Shown here: positions 26,356 to 35,421 of the stretch, piece after piece | Layout: each line of letters starts with the position of its first letter | How positions within the stretch are numbered: position 1 is the stretch's first letter | From: an uncultured Lachnospiraceae bacterium | Lineage (GTDB): Bacteria > Bacillota > Clostridia > Lachnospirales > Lachnospiraceae | Length of the DNA: 64,000 nt | Direction of reading: 5' to 3' | NCBI GenBank assembly: GCA_910585465.1 | Contig: CAJUEW010000018.1 | Location: forward strand, 1-64,000 | The notes under the pieces: generated by a model | Seen by the model: only the letters and a program-made list of their open reading frames with translations | The model's database searches: none | What the model was told of the DNA's origin: nothing | Position numbers and translations under genes: made by a program

Positions 26356-28173
26356 TTACTCGGACTTATCAACATGAAAGAAATCAAACACCTGCTGTGC
26401 CGCCATTCTGTTCATGCCCTCTGCAGCCGCAAGCTCATCCACGCTTGCTCTTCTGATCTCATCCAGTGTCTGGAAGCTTTTCATCAGAGCCTTTCTCCTC
26501 GCCGGACCAATTCCCCTGATATCATCCAGAACCGAATGCACCTGCTCCTTACTTCTTAAGGAACGATGATATTCAATGGCAAACCGGTGCGCCTCATCCT
26601 GTATTCTGGTCACCAAGCGAAAGCCCTCGCTGTCCCTGCTGATGGGAATTTCTACATTATTATAGTAAATACCTCTGGTACGGTGCTTATCATCCTTCAC
26701 CATGCCGCAGACTGGTACATGCACTCCCACAGCCTCCATAACCTTCAGGGCAATATTGACCTGCCCTCTTCCGCCGTCCATCATAATCAGATCCGGATAA
26801 TTCTCATAATGAGATAATCTTCTGGTCAGCATCTCTCTCATGCTGGCGTAGTCGTCCGCCCCCTGCACCCCCTGAATCCTGAACTTCCTGTAATCGGATC
26901 TCTTCGGTCTTCCTTTTTCATAAACCACCATAGAGCCTACTGTCTGAAAACCGCTGATATTAGATATGTCATAGGCTTCCACCCGGCTGATATCAGGCAG
27001 TCCCAGCAGCCTGGCAATCTCCTTCATGGCTCCGATAGTCCGGCCCTCTTCTCTCCTGATTCGCTCCTTATCCTGTGTCAATACCATATCCGCATTTTTC
27101 TGGGCAAGCTCCACCAGCTTCTCCTTCTCTCCCTTTTTCGGAACCCGGATATGTACCCGTTGTCCCCTCCTTGTACTCAGCCATTCTTCAAGCAGTTCTT
27201 TTTCCTCAAGCTCATACTGAATCATCAGCTCCCGGGGAATATACGGCGTCCCTGCATAAAACTGCTTCAGAAAAGCAGCAAGAATTTCTCTCTTCTCCTC
27301 GTCTCCTGCAATATGCAGGCAGAAATGATCCCGCCCAATCAGTCTTCCGTCTCTGATAAAAAAAATCTGTACAACGGCATCCTCTTTATCGGCCGCCAGA
27401 GCGATCACATCCTTGTCTTCCATGTCGCTGCTCGTAATCTTCTGCTTCTGGGCAATCTTATTTACACTGTTTAAAAGCTCCCGGTATTCAATAGCCTTTT
27501 CAAACTCCAGGTTCTCGGAAGCCGTATTCATCTTCTCCTGCAGTTCCTTTAATACGGGAGCATAATTGCCGTTCAGAAAGGCCAGCGTTTTTTTTACCGA
27601 CTCTCCATATGCTTCTTTAGAAATATACCCCTGGCAGGGTGCCGGGCACTGATGAATATGATAGTTCAGACAGGGCCTTTCCTTCCCCTGCATTCTGGGC
27701 AGTGCCTTATTACATGTACGGATACCGTAAAGCTTGTGAATCAGATCGATTGTATCCTTTACCGCTCCGGCGCTTGTATACGGCCCATAATATTTTGCTT
27801 TGTCCTTACGCATCTGGTGGGACAGCATCACCCGGGGAAACTCCTCCTGCACAGTCACCTTGATAAATGGATAGGCTTTATCGTCCATAAGCATCGTATT
27901 ATACTTGGGACGGTGCTCCTTAATCAGATTGCACTCCAGTACCAGGGCCTCCACCTCTGAATCCGTAATGATATACTCAAATCTGGAAATGTGCGTCACC
28001 ATCTGTTCAATTTTCACACCCTTATTCCTGCTGGCCTGAAAATACTGTCTCACCCGGTTCTTTAAAGAAACCGCTTTCCCCACGTAAATAATGGCGTCCC
28101 GTTCGTCATGCATCAGGTATACCCCAGGCTTTGCCGGAAGCTTTTTCAGTTCTTCTTCAATATTAAATCCCAT
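26356..28173 (-). CDS. uvrC: Excinuclease ABC subunit C
   Basis: UvrC makes both incisions in nucleotide excision repair. The 605-residue product starts with a GIY-YIG-type nuclease (about 15-45, PGVYLMHDERDAIIYVGKA), then a Cys-containing linker, a UVR domain (about 200-235), the RNase H-like domain with EAYDISN, and C-terminal helix-hairpin-helix repeats (DDIRGIGPARRKALMKSF). The ATG at 28171-28173 follows GGGAG. A TTG seven codons upstream is less likely. It lies just after the ftsH terminator. Confidence 0.96.
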   Translation of the reverse strand: MGFNIEEELKKLPAKPGVYLMHDERDAIIYVGKAVSLKNRVRQYFQASRNKGVKIEQMVTHISRFEYIITDSEVEALVLECNLIKEHRPKYNTMLMDDKAYPFIKVTVQEEFPRVMLSHQMRKDKAKYYGPYTSAGAVKDTIDLIHKLYGIRTCNKALPRMQGKERPCLNYHIHQCPAPCQGYISKEAYGESVKKTLAFLNGNYAPVLKELQEKMNTASENLEFEKAIEYRELLNSVNKIAQKQKITSSDMEDKDVIALAADKEDAVVQIFFIRDGRLIGRDHFCLHIAGDEEKREILAAFLKQFYAGTPYIPRELMIQYELEEKELLEEWLSTRRGQRVHIRVPKKGEKEKLVELAQKNADMVLTQDKERIRREEGRTIGAMKEIARLLGLPDISRVEAYDISNISGFQTVGSMVVYEKGRPKRSDYRKFRIQGVQGADDYASMREMLTRRLSHYENYPDLIMMDGGRGQVNIALKVMEAVGVHVPVCGMVKDDKHRTRGIYYNNVEIPISRDSEGFRLVTRIQDEAHRFAIEYHRSLRSKEQVHSVLDDIRGIGPARRKALMKSFQTLDEIRRASVDELAAAEGMNRMAAQQVFDFFHVDKSE

Positions 28174-28192
28174 AGTCTTACTCCCAAGTGTC

Positions 28193-28221
28193 AAAAAGGA
28201 GCTGTGCCACGCAACAGCCCC
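28193..28221 (-). terminator. Terminator after ftsH
   Basis: Minus strand: GGGGCTGT pairs with ACAGCTCC (one G-U) around an 8-base loop and is followed by TTTTTG. It lies 8 bases past the ftsH stop, immediately before the uvrC start region. Confidence 0.85.
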
Positions 28222-28228
28222 TTACCGA

Positions 28229-30118
28229 TTATTCTGCAAATATCAGCTCTTCCTGATAGTATTCTTCTGACTCATCCTTTACCCTGCGGAAAATCTCCAT
28301 AAATTCCTTTCCTGTAATCGTTTCTTTTTCAATCAGGAATTCAGAAATCTTATCCAGACATTCCCGGTTTTCACAAAGAAGTCTCTTGGCTTCTTCATAG
28401 GATTCCTTCAAAATCCGCATAATCTCCGCATCCACGTCCGCGGCCGTATTGTCACTGCAGTTTAAGACCGTACCGTTATTCAGATACATGCTCTCCTTAG
28501 ATTCCAGACCCATCAGGCCGAATTTGTCAGACATTCCATACTGAGTCACCATGGCCCTGGCGAGCTTTGTGGCCTTCTGAATATCATTGGCAGCTCCTGT
28601 GGTCACTGTATCAAATACAATTTCCTCCGCTGCCCGGCCTCCCAGATATCCTACCAGCATGGCCTCAATCTCCTTCTTTGTATTCAGATACTTTTCCTCC
28701 TCCGGCACCTGCATTACATATCCCAGCGCTCCCATAGTACGGGGCACTATCGTAATCTTCTGTACCGGCTCCGAATCCTTCTGAAGGGCGCTGACCAGCG
28801 CATGCCCCACCTCATGATAGGATACGATTTTCCGCTCCTCCACTCCAAGAATACGGTCCTTTTTCTCCTTTCCCACAAGGACCACCTCTACGGCCTCAAA
28901 CAAATCCTTCTGGGAAACTGCCTTCCGGCCGTCCTTCACTGCCAAAATGGCCGCCTCATTAATCATATTTGCCAGATCGGAGCCCACCGCTCCGCTGGTA
29001 GCCAGCGCGATTGCCTCCAGATCCACAGTTTCGTCCAGACGCACATTCTTCGCATGCACCTTCAGCACATCCACACGGCCCTTCAGATCCGGGCGATCCA
29101 CAATAATTCTGCGGTCAAACCGTCCCGGACGCAGCAGCGCCTGATCCAGCACCTCCGGACGATTGGTCGCCGCCAGAACAAGGCATGCTTTATTGCTCTC
29201 AAAGCCGTCCATTTCCGCCAGAAGCTGATTCAGCGTCTGTTCCCGTTCATCATTGCCGCCAAGCTTGGAATCCCGGCTCTTGCCGATTGCATCAATTTCG
29301 TCAATAAAAATAATACAGGGCGCGTTCTTCTTCGCCTCCTCAAACAAATCGCGGACACGGGAAGCTCCCACACCCACAAACATTTCTACAAAGTCTGAAC
29401 CGGACAGGGAAAAAAACGGCACATGCGCCTCTCCTGCCACTGCCTTTGCCAGCAGTGTCTTACCCGTACCGGGAGGTCCTACCAGCAAAGCTCCCTTTGG
29501 CAGCTTTGCGCCAATCTCTGCATACCGTTCCGGATTATGAAGGAAGTCTACCACTTCCACAAGAGATTCCTTTGCCTCCTCCTGGCCGGCCACATCTTTA
29601 AATGTCACACCGGTTTCTTTTTCGATATAAACCTTGGCCTTGCTCTTTCCGACTCCCATCATGCCCCCACCGCCCATCCGGCGTATAACAAATCCAAATA
29701 CCAGCCAGATTAACAGAATCGGAAGCAGAATACTTGCAATCTCATAAATCCACCCTGACGTAGTATCCGGTATATATGGGTTAATCTCGATCCCCTTTGC
29801 CTTCATCATGGGAAGCAGCTCTTCATCATTCATTTTCCCTGTATAGTAAGTAAGCTCCACGCCCTCAATAGGCTGATCCTTCGGAGTAATCTTCCAGGTG
29901 CTGTAAGTCTCCTCTACTTTGGAAATCCTGTCCTCTTCCAGCATACCCAGGAACTCACTGTAAGAAATCTGCTTTGTGGTTGCATCTGTAAAGGATTTCT
30001 GCAGAAAGCTCCACACCAGAATCCCCACCAGCATAAAAACGGCAAACATAATCATACTCTGGCGGTTCTTCGGCTCCTTACTATTTTTATCTCCGTTGGG
30101 AGTTGTATTATTGCTCAT
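28229..30118 (-). CDS. ftsH: ATP-dependent zinc metalloprotease FtsH
   Basis: A membrane-bound AAA protease that degrades misfolded membrane proteins and short-lived regulators. It has 629 residues. Transmembrane helices lie at about 22-39 and 123-145 with an extracytoplasmic loop between. The Walker A GPPGTGKT is at 214-221, Walker B IIFIDEID follows, and the zinc site HEVGH is at 435-439. The ATG at 30116-30118 follows AAGGAGGAGAG. It is monocistronic, with its own promoter and terminator. Confidence 0.97.
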   Translation of the reverse strand: MSNNTTPNGDKNSKEPKNRQSMIMFAVFMLVGILVWSFLQKSFTDATTKQISYSEFLGMLEEDRISKVEETYSTWKITPKDQPIEGVELTYYTGKMNDEELLPMMKAKGIEINPYIPDTTSGWIYEIASILLPILLIWLVFGFVIRRMGGGGMMGVGKSKAKVYIEKETGVTFKDVAGQEEAKESLVEVVDFLHNPERYAEIGAKLPKGALLVGPPGTGKTLLAKAVAGEAHVPFFSLSGSDFVEMFVGVGASRVRDLFEEAKKNAPCIIFIDEIDAIGKSRDSKLGGNDEREQTLNQLLAEMDGFESNKACLVLAATNRPEVLDQALLRPGRFDRRIIVDRPDLKGRVDVLKVHAKNVRLDETVDLEAIALATSGAVGSDLANMINEAAILAVKDGRKAVSQKDLFEAVEVVLVGKEKKDRILGVEERKIVSYHEVGHALVSALQKDSEPVQKITIVPRTMGALGYVMQVPEEEKYLNTKKEIEAMLVGYLGGRAAEEIVFDTVTTGAANDIQKATKLARAMVTQYGMSDKFGLMGLESKESMYLNNGTVLNCSDNTAADVDAEIMRILKESYEEAKRLLCENRECLDKISEFLIEKETITGKEFMEIFRRVKDESEEYYQEELIFAE

Positions 30119-30147
30119 CTCTCTCCTCCTTGCGCATAGCACTTCTT

Positions 30148-30176
30148 ATTATAGTGAACCTTCATTTATAAATCAA
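30148..30176 (-). promoter_or_regulatory. ftsH promoter
   Basis: Minus strand: -35 TTGATT at 30171-30176, a 17-base spacer, and -10 TATAAT at 30148-30153, about 30 bases upstream of the ftsH start. Confidence 0.82.
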
Positions 30177-30243
30177 TACACCTTCTGTGAATTTTTGAAC
30201 TCATTTTATAAAATATATATAAATTCAGACATGCTGTTTCCGT

Positions 30244-30292
30244 GTAAACTCCGGAAAAACAAGTAGATTTTTTCAGGAGTTTACGGTATAAT
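30244..30292 (+). promoter_or_regulatory. pyrG promoter region with a 16-base inverted repeat
   Basis: The arms at 30244-30259 and 30269-30284 match in 15 of 16 positions and are separated by 9 bases. The right arm ends two bases before a -10 TATAAT at 30287-30292. The expected -35 position falls between or on the arms and shows no good consensus hexamer. No T-run follows the stem on either strand, so it looks like an operator and not a terminator. Confidence 0.65.
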
Positions 30293-30339
30293 GAAATGAG
30301 TTTTTTCAGACTTCACACACTTCAGGAGGAATCCAGTAT

Positions 30340-31944
30340 ATGCCAGTAAAATATGTATTTGTTACAGGCGGAGTGGTATCCGGACTTGGAAAAGGAATCA
30401 CCGCCGCATCTCTGGGGCGTCTTTTAAAAGCACGGGGCTACAAGGTCACTATGCAGAAGTTCGACCCCTATATCAATATTGATCCGGGAACTATGAACCC
30501 GGTGCAGCACGGGGAAGTATTTGTCACCGATGACGGTGCCGAGACCGACCTGGACCTTGGACATTATGAGCGTTTCATTGACGAAAGTCTGGACAAAAAT
30601 TCCAATGTCACCACCGGTAAAGTATACTGGTCTGTGCTTCAGAAGGAACGCCGGGGAGATTACGGGGGAGGCACGGTTCAGGTAATTCCCCATATTACAA
30701 ATGAAATCAAAAGCCGTTTTTACCGGAATTTCACTTCTGAGGACATGCACATTGCCATCATTGAAACCGGAGGCACTGTAGGCGATATTGAAAGTCAGCC
30801 CTTTTTGGAGGCTATCCGCCAGTTCCAGCATGAAGTGGGCCATGACAATGCAATTATTATTCATGTTACCCTTATTCCGTATCTGAAGGCTTCCGGAGAA
30901 ATGAAAACAAAGCCTACCCAGGCTTCTGTCAAAGAGCTTCAGGGAATGGGGATTCAGCCGGACATTATTGTATGCCGTACAGAGCTTCCTCTGGAAAAAG
31001 GCATTAAAGACAAAATTGCCCTGTTCTGCAATGTACCGAAGAAACATGTGCTCCAGAATCTGGATGTGGAATATTTATATGAAGCGCCGCTGGCTATGGA
31101 GGAGGAGCACTTGGCGCAGGTTGCCTGCGAATGTCTGAGCCTTCCGTGCCCGGAACCCAATCTGACCGACTGGACCGAGATGGTGAATAAACTCCGCAAT
31201 CCGAATACTGAAGTGAATATTGCACTTGTAGGGAAGTATATTCAGCTCCATGACGCATATATTTCTGTTGTAGAAGCCCTGAAGCACGGCGGTATCGACA
31301 ACCACGCCGTCGTCAACATTAAATGGATCGACTCCGAGCTTGTCACACAGGAGAATGCGGATTCACTTTTAGGCAACGTAAGCGGCATCCTTATACCGGG
31401 AGGCTTCGGCGACCGCGGTATTGACGGAAAAATTACCGCCATCCGATATGCCCGCGAGCATCAGCTCCCCTTCCTGGGACTGTGTCTCGGCATGCAGCTG
31501 GCAATTGTGGAGTTTGCCCGTCATGTGGTCGGCCTTGAGGACGCCCACAGCATTGAACTGGATCCAAATACCCCGTATCCGGTGATTGCCCTGATGCCTG
31601 ACCAGAACGGTGTGGAAGATATCGGCGGCACTTTGAGACTTGGCTCCTGCCCCTGCGTTCTGGACAATACCAGCAAGGCTTACGAACTGTACGGCACTGA
31701 GCAGATCCAGGAACGCCACCGTCATCGTTATGAGGTCAATAATGATTTCCGCGCTGCGCTGACAGAACATGGCATGACCCTGTCCGGGCTGTCGCCCGAC
31801 GGCAGAATTGTAGAGATGATTGAGCTGAAGCAGCATCCGTTTTTCGTAGCCACCCAGGCGCACCCGGAGCTGAAATCCAGACCGAACCGTCCGCATCCTC
31901 TGTTCAAGGGATTTATAGCGGCGGCACTGAAAGCAAAAAACTGA
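30340..31944 (+). CDS. pyrG: CTP synthase
   Basis: Makes CTP from UTP, ATP and glutamine. It has 534 residues. The N-terminal synthase domain holds GGVVSGLGKG at 10-19. The C-terminal class I glutaminase has nucleophile Cys in LGLCLGMQ and the His-Glu pair in THPE-like QAHPELKS. The ATG follows AGGAGGAATCCAGTAT. The leader does not show the GGGC start used for CTP-sensitive attenuation in Bacillus. An inverted repeat adjoins the -10 box. Confidence 0.97.
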   Translation: MPVKYVFVTGGVVSGLGKGITAASLGRLLKARGYKVTMQKFDPYINIDPGTMNPVQHGEVFVTDDGAETDLDLGHYERFIDESLDKNSNVTTGKVYWSVLQKERRGDYGGGTVQVIPHITNEIKSRFYRNFTSEDMHIAIIETGGTVGDIESQPFLEAIRQFQHEVGHDNAIIIHVTLIPYLKASGEMKTKPTQASVKELQGMGIQPDIIVCRTELPLEKGIKDKIALFCNVPKKHVLQNLDVEYLYEAPLAMEEEHLAQVACECLSLPCPEPNLTDWTEMVNKLRNPNTEVNIALVGKYIQLHDAYISVVEALKHGGIDNHAVVNIKWIDSELVTQENADSLLGNVSGILIPGGFGDRGIDGKITAIRYAREHQLPFLGLCLGMQLAIVEFARHVVGLEDAHSIELDPNTPYPVIALMPDQNGVEDIGGTLRLGSCPCVLDNTSKAYELYGTEQIQERHRHRYEVNNDFRAALTEHGMTLSGLSPDGRIVEMIELKQHPFFVATQAHPELKSRPNRPHPLFKGFIAAALKAKN

Positions 31945-31957
31945 CCGGAATACAGAC

Positions 31958-31992
31958 AAACGGCGTGCGCCCTATAAGGGTACATGCCGTTT
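31958..31992. terminator. Probable bidirectional terminator between pyrG and the AlaX gene
   Basis: AAACGGCGTG pairs with CATGCCGTTT (one G-U) around a 15-base loop with its own CCCTATAAGGG inner stem. The genes on each side converge. The T-tracts are short (TTTATTAATT on plus, TTTGTCTGT on minus). Confidence 0.7.
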
Positions 31993-32016
31993 ATTAATTC
32001 CTCTTCTCCCGCTGCT

Positions 32017-33201
32017 TTACAGCTCCATAATTATATTTTGCAGTTCTTCCGCGTTTCCATTCAGGGAGCCTTGTACCATTCCCTGCTTTCCTCCGCCCTT
32101 TCCTCCGAATCTGGTATTTAGTTCCCGGGAAAATATCCGCAGATCCACACTTTTACTTCCCAGAATATAATGATAGCCTTCCTCGTCTGTCCCTATAAAT
32201 ACTCCGCAGACACCTCTGCATCTCTCCATTGCATCATTGACAAAATTCCGGGCCGCAACAGAATCCATCTCTTTCTCAAAAATGCATATGTTCCTGTCCT
32301 CGGGGCTAATCTGCGCAAGTCTTTGCTCCAGATACAAAGCCTGAATACGATTCAGCCGCTCTCTTGTCTTTGCCTGCTGTTCCTTCAGATGAAGCACCGC
32401 TTCCCCAATCTTATCCGGCTTTGCGGACAAAACCACTGACACCTCCGACACACTCTGCTGTTTCTGCCGGTAATCTGCAAGCGCCCGCATACCGCATACA
32501 ATGGTTATCCGGCTCCCTCCCCGGTGTTTCTCGCAGGATAAAATCTTAATCAAACCAATCTCTCCTGTTGTATTCATATGCGGCGCACAACAGGCACAGG
32601 TGTCATACCCCGGAATCGATACAATACGCACCTGCCCCTCAAGCTCAAGCTTGCTGCGGTACTCCATATGATTCAGCTCCTCCTTTGAAGGGTACAAAAC
32701 CTCCACCGGAAGATTCTCAAATACTGCACGATTTGCACGGATTTCCGCATCCTTTACCTGTTCGGCAGTCAGCTCCCCGCTAAAATCCAGCGTCGTCACA
32801 TCCGCTCCCAGATGAAATCCCACATTATCATATCCATACAGGCCGTATACGATTCCCGACAGAATATGTTCTCCCGTATGCTGCTGCATGCGCACAAACC
32901 GCTCCTCAAAATCCAGCCGGCCCTGCACAGCCGTTCCCTCCTCTAAGGCCTCTTTTGTGTCATGATAAATAATACCGTCCTTTTCGTGGGTATCCAGCAC
33001 CTCCACATCATTCAGCCAGCCGATATCCCCGAACTGGCCTCCTCCCTCCGGAAAAAACGCGGTCCGGTCCAAAATTATTCTATATCCCTTTTTGCTTCTT
33101 TCGCAGCCGGTTACTGTAGCTGTAAAGTCTTTCATATGACTGTCCTGATAATACAATTTTTCCGTTGTATTAACACTGTCTGAAAGTTGCCTTTCCTCCA
33201 T
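32017..33201 (-). CDS. Alanyl-tRNA editing protein, AlaX-L type
   Basis: Free-standing editors of this kind hydrolyse Ser or Gly wrongly attached to tRNA-Ala. The 394 residues have a N-terminal beta-barrel segment with PEGGGQFGD at 51-59, the zinc motif HTGEH at 108-112, and C204 with H208 in CAPH. A C-terminal DHHA1-like domain with a Gly-rich GGKGGGKQG stretch follows, as at the end of AlaRS. There is no aminoacylation domain. It starts one base after the methyltransferase stop, following AAAGGAGC. Confidence 0.92.
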   Translation of the reverse strand: MEERQLSDSVNTTEKLYYQDSHMKDFTATVTGCERSKKGYRIILDRTAFFPEGGGQFGDIGWLNDVEVLDTHEKDGIIYHDTKEALEEGTAVQGRLDFEERFVRMQQHTGEHILSGIVYGLYGYDNVGFHLGADVTTLDFSGELTAEQVKDAEIRANRAVFENLPVEVLYPSKEELNHMEYRSKLELEGQVRIVSIPGYDTCACCAPHMNTTGEIGLIKILSCEKHRGGSRITIVCGMRALADYRQKQQSVSEVSVVLSAKPDKIGEAVLHLKEQQAKTRERLNRIQALYLEQRLAQISPEDRNICIFEKEMDSVAARNFVNDAMERCRGVCGVFIGTDEEGYHYILGSKSVDLRIFSRELNTRFGGKGGGKQGMVQGSLNGNAEELQNIIMEL

Positions 33202-33202
33202 C

Positions 33203-34360
33203 TTATGCTCCTTTGTCCTTTCTCAAAAGCTCGTCCAGCGTAGGCTGAAAGCCGAATTCCTTCTTCAGCTCCTCTACCTCTTGCAGCGCTTTAGTCTGTA
33301 CAGATTTGGGGATAACTGTCCTTACGGCACGGATCAGAATATTTTTCGGCGTATGGGACAAATCCACAAACTCTAAAAGCTGCGTCCTGTACCCGCAGGA
33401 CGTCAAAAGATTTCCCCGGACAGCATCCGTCATTAATGCCGCTGTCCGTTCCTTCACAATCCCATACCGGTTCAGTATGGACAGTCTTTCACTTTTCATC
33501 TGCTTATTCAGTTCATGCTGGCAGCATGGTACTGAGAAAATCAGCTTTGCCCTCCAGCGGACAGCATGATAAAGAGCATAATCCGTTGCCGTATCACAGG
33601 CATGAAGGGATATCACCATATCCACCGGATACGGACAGTCATAACCGCTGATATCCCCAAGCTCAAAATCCAGCCTGTCATAGCCATATTTCTGAGCCGC
33701 ACGGCGGCAGTTTCTAATTACGTCCTCTTTCAGATCCAGCCCAATCATCCGCACATTCAGCTTCTTAAGCTCCACCAGATAATAGTAGAGAATAAAGGTC
33801 AGATAAGATTTTCCGCAGCCAAAATCCACAACGGTTATAGTCTGATCCCCGGGCAGGCTGTTGATCTCATCATCCACCATTTCCACAAAACGGTTAATCT
33901 GTCTGTATTTATCATACATGGAGCGCACAACTCTGCCCTCAGAAGTAAATATTCCCATATCTACCAGAGGCGGAATCACTGTTCCCTCTTCCAGAATGTA
34001 GTTCTTTTTCCGGTTATGCTCTGTTTTTGCCCGGGGCGCCTGAACGGCCCTTCTCTTCTGCCAGGTTATCCTTCCGTTTTTTGATATACGTATCGTATGC
34101 TCCTGCTCTCTGTCCCATGCGTTGCACTGCCGGTAATCCGTTTCCAGCTCAGCTTTCAGATAAGTCTGTATTTCTTCAGTATTTTTATTCTCGTGAAACA
34201 CCTGCTTCTGTGTATATTTCTCAACCTGCCATCCGGTCTCCCGATTCAGACAGTTGATGACCATTTTCTGATACGGAAACTGCTTACTGACAGGATTGCT
34301 CAATATCAATTTATATGGCTCTGCCTCCCAGAGAGCTTCCAGAATCTGCTGCAAATCCAT
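33203..34360 (-). CDS. SAM-dependent methyltransferase, class I
   Basis: A 385-residue protein whose C-terminal two thirds is a Rossmann-fold methyltransferase: motif I VVDFGCGKSY at 177-186, GLDLKEDVI as the acidic loop, and SLHACDTATDYAL in the later strand. The last motif and the following CCQHEL resemble proteins predicted to act on RNA or small molecules. The substrate is unknown. The ATG at 34358-34360 follows AAAGGA. The translational coupling to the AlaX gene hints at a tRNA link, but that is inference. Confidence 0.8.
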   Translation of the reverse strand: MDLQQILEALWEAEPYKLILSNPVSKQFPYQKMVINCLNRETGWQVEKYTQKQVFHENKNTEEIQTYLKAELETDYRQCNAWDREQEHTIRISKNGRITWQKRRAVQAPRAKTEHNRKKNYILEEGTVIPPLVDMGIFTSEGRVVRSMYDKYRQINRFVEMVDDEINSLPGDQTITVVDFGCGKSYLTFILYYYLVELKKLNVRMIGLDLKEDVIRNCRRAAQKYGYDRLDFELGDISGYDCPYPVDMVISLHACDTATDYALYHAVRWRAKLIFSVPCCQHELNKQMKSERLSILNRYGIVKERTAALMTDAVRGNLLTSCGYRTQLLEFVDLSHTPKNILIRAVRTVIPKSVQTKALQEVEELKKEFGFQPTLDELLRKDKGA

Positions 34361-34379
34361 TGTACTATCCTTTACCATC

Positions 34380-35321
34380 TTAAAACTCAATCGCCCTCAG
34401 ATATCTGTTCAGCGCGTCCTTCCAGTCCGGCAGCAGTTCAAATCCATTCTCCTTCAGCTTACTTTTATCCAGCCGGGAATTAAAGGGCCTTCTGGCTTTT
34501 GAAGCCCCATACTGCGCAGTTGTCACAGATCGGATCTCCACTCGTCCGGGACTGTACTCCGTATGCCCCAGCTCCACCGCCTGACGGAAAATCTCTTCCG
34601 CGATCTCATACCAGCTTACATAGCCGCCCTCATTGGTCGCATGATAATAACCATATTTCTCGGTCTCAATCATATCAACCAAAAGTCTTGCCAGATCATA
34701 GGTATAGGTCAGAGTTCCAATCTGGTCATTGACCACGGAGAGTGTATCATGAGTCTTTCCCAGATTCAGCATGGTTCTGACAAAGTTCTTTCCGTTCACT
34801 CCGAATACCCACGCGGTACGGACAATAAAATGCTTTTCTACATTATTGGCAACTGCCAGTTCTCCTTCCAGCTTTGTCTCCCCATAGACATTCAAAGGAT
34901 TGTAATCTTTGCAGTCCGGCTCCCATGGACTGGTTCCCTCTCCGTCAAACACATAATCTGTGGACAGATAAAGCATTTTACAGTTTATTTTCTTACATGC
35001 AAGTGAAATATTTTCGGTTCCTGCCGCATTGACCATACGGACACTTTCAATCTTATCCTCCTCCTCTGCCATGTCCACTGCCGTCCACGCCGCACAGTGA
35101 ATCACTGCGTCCGGAGCCTCCCCGGAAATAATCTCATCCACAGAAATTTTATCTGTAATGTCCATCCTTATATATGGCATCGTTGTCACAGCCGTGCCGT
35201 CGGCAGCCCCGCTGTAGGCTGGCGCAAGGCCTGAGCCGATTCCCTCATGGCCTCTCTTGGCCAGTTCATTCATCACATCATGTCCAAGCTGCCCGCCTAC
35301 TCCTGTTACTAATACTTTCAT
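34380..35321 (-). CDS. rfbD: dTDP-4-dehydrorhamnose reductase
   Basis: Performs the last step of dTDP-L-rhamnose synthesis. The 313 residues form an extended short-chain reductase: GVGGQLG at 7-13 binds NAD(P)H, STDYVFDG holds the catalytic Ser/Thr, and YGETK the catalytic Tyr-Lys pair. The other rhamnose genes (rfbA, rfbB, rfbC) are not in the window, so they must be elsewhere. It has its own promoter at 35379-35407 and is followed by the methyltransferase and AlaX genes. Confidence 0.92.
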   Translation of the reverse strand: MKVLVTGVGGQLGHDVMNELAKRGHEGIGSGLAPAYSGAADGTAVTTMPYIRMDITDKISVDEIISGEAPDAVIHCAAWTAVDMAEEEDKIESVRMVNAAGTENISLACKKINCKMLYLSTDYVFDGEGTSPWEPDCKDYNPLNVYGETKLEGELAVANNVEKHFIVRTAWVFGVNGKNFVRTMLNLGKTHDTLSVVNDQIGTLTYTYDLARLLVDMIETEKYGYYHATNEGGYVSWYEIAEEIFRQAVELGHTEYSPGRVEIRSVTTAQYGASKARRPFNSRLDKSKLKENGFELLPDWKDALNRYLRAIEF

Positions 35322-35378
35322 GATTCCGCTCCTTTATATACTGTAGGTTCAGCGATTACCGCTTTTTTCTTTTGAATT

Positions 35379-35407
35379 ATTATACCCAATACAGGTATGG
35401 ATTACAA
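35379..35407 (-). promoter_or_regulatory. Promoter of the rfbD-methyltransferase-AlaX unit
   Basis: Minus strand: -35 TTGTAA at 35402-35407, a 17-base spacer, and -10 TATAAT at 35379-35384, about 60 bases upstream of rfbD. Confidence 0.75.
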
Positions 35408-35421
35408 TAACGAAGGCGTCT

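Noticed and set aside
30293..30339. CTP-sensitive attenuation leader for pyrG
   Set aside because: The initial GGGC and a downstream terminator needed for that mechanism are not present.
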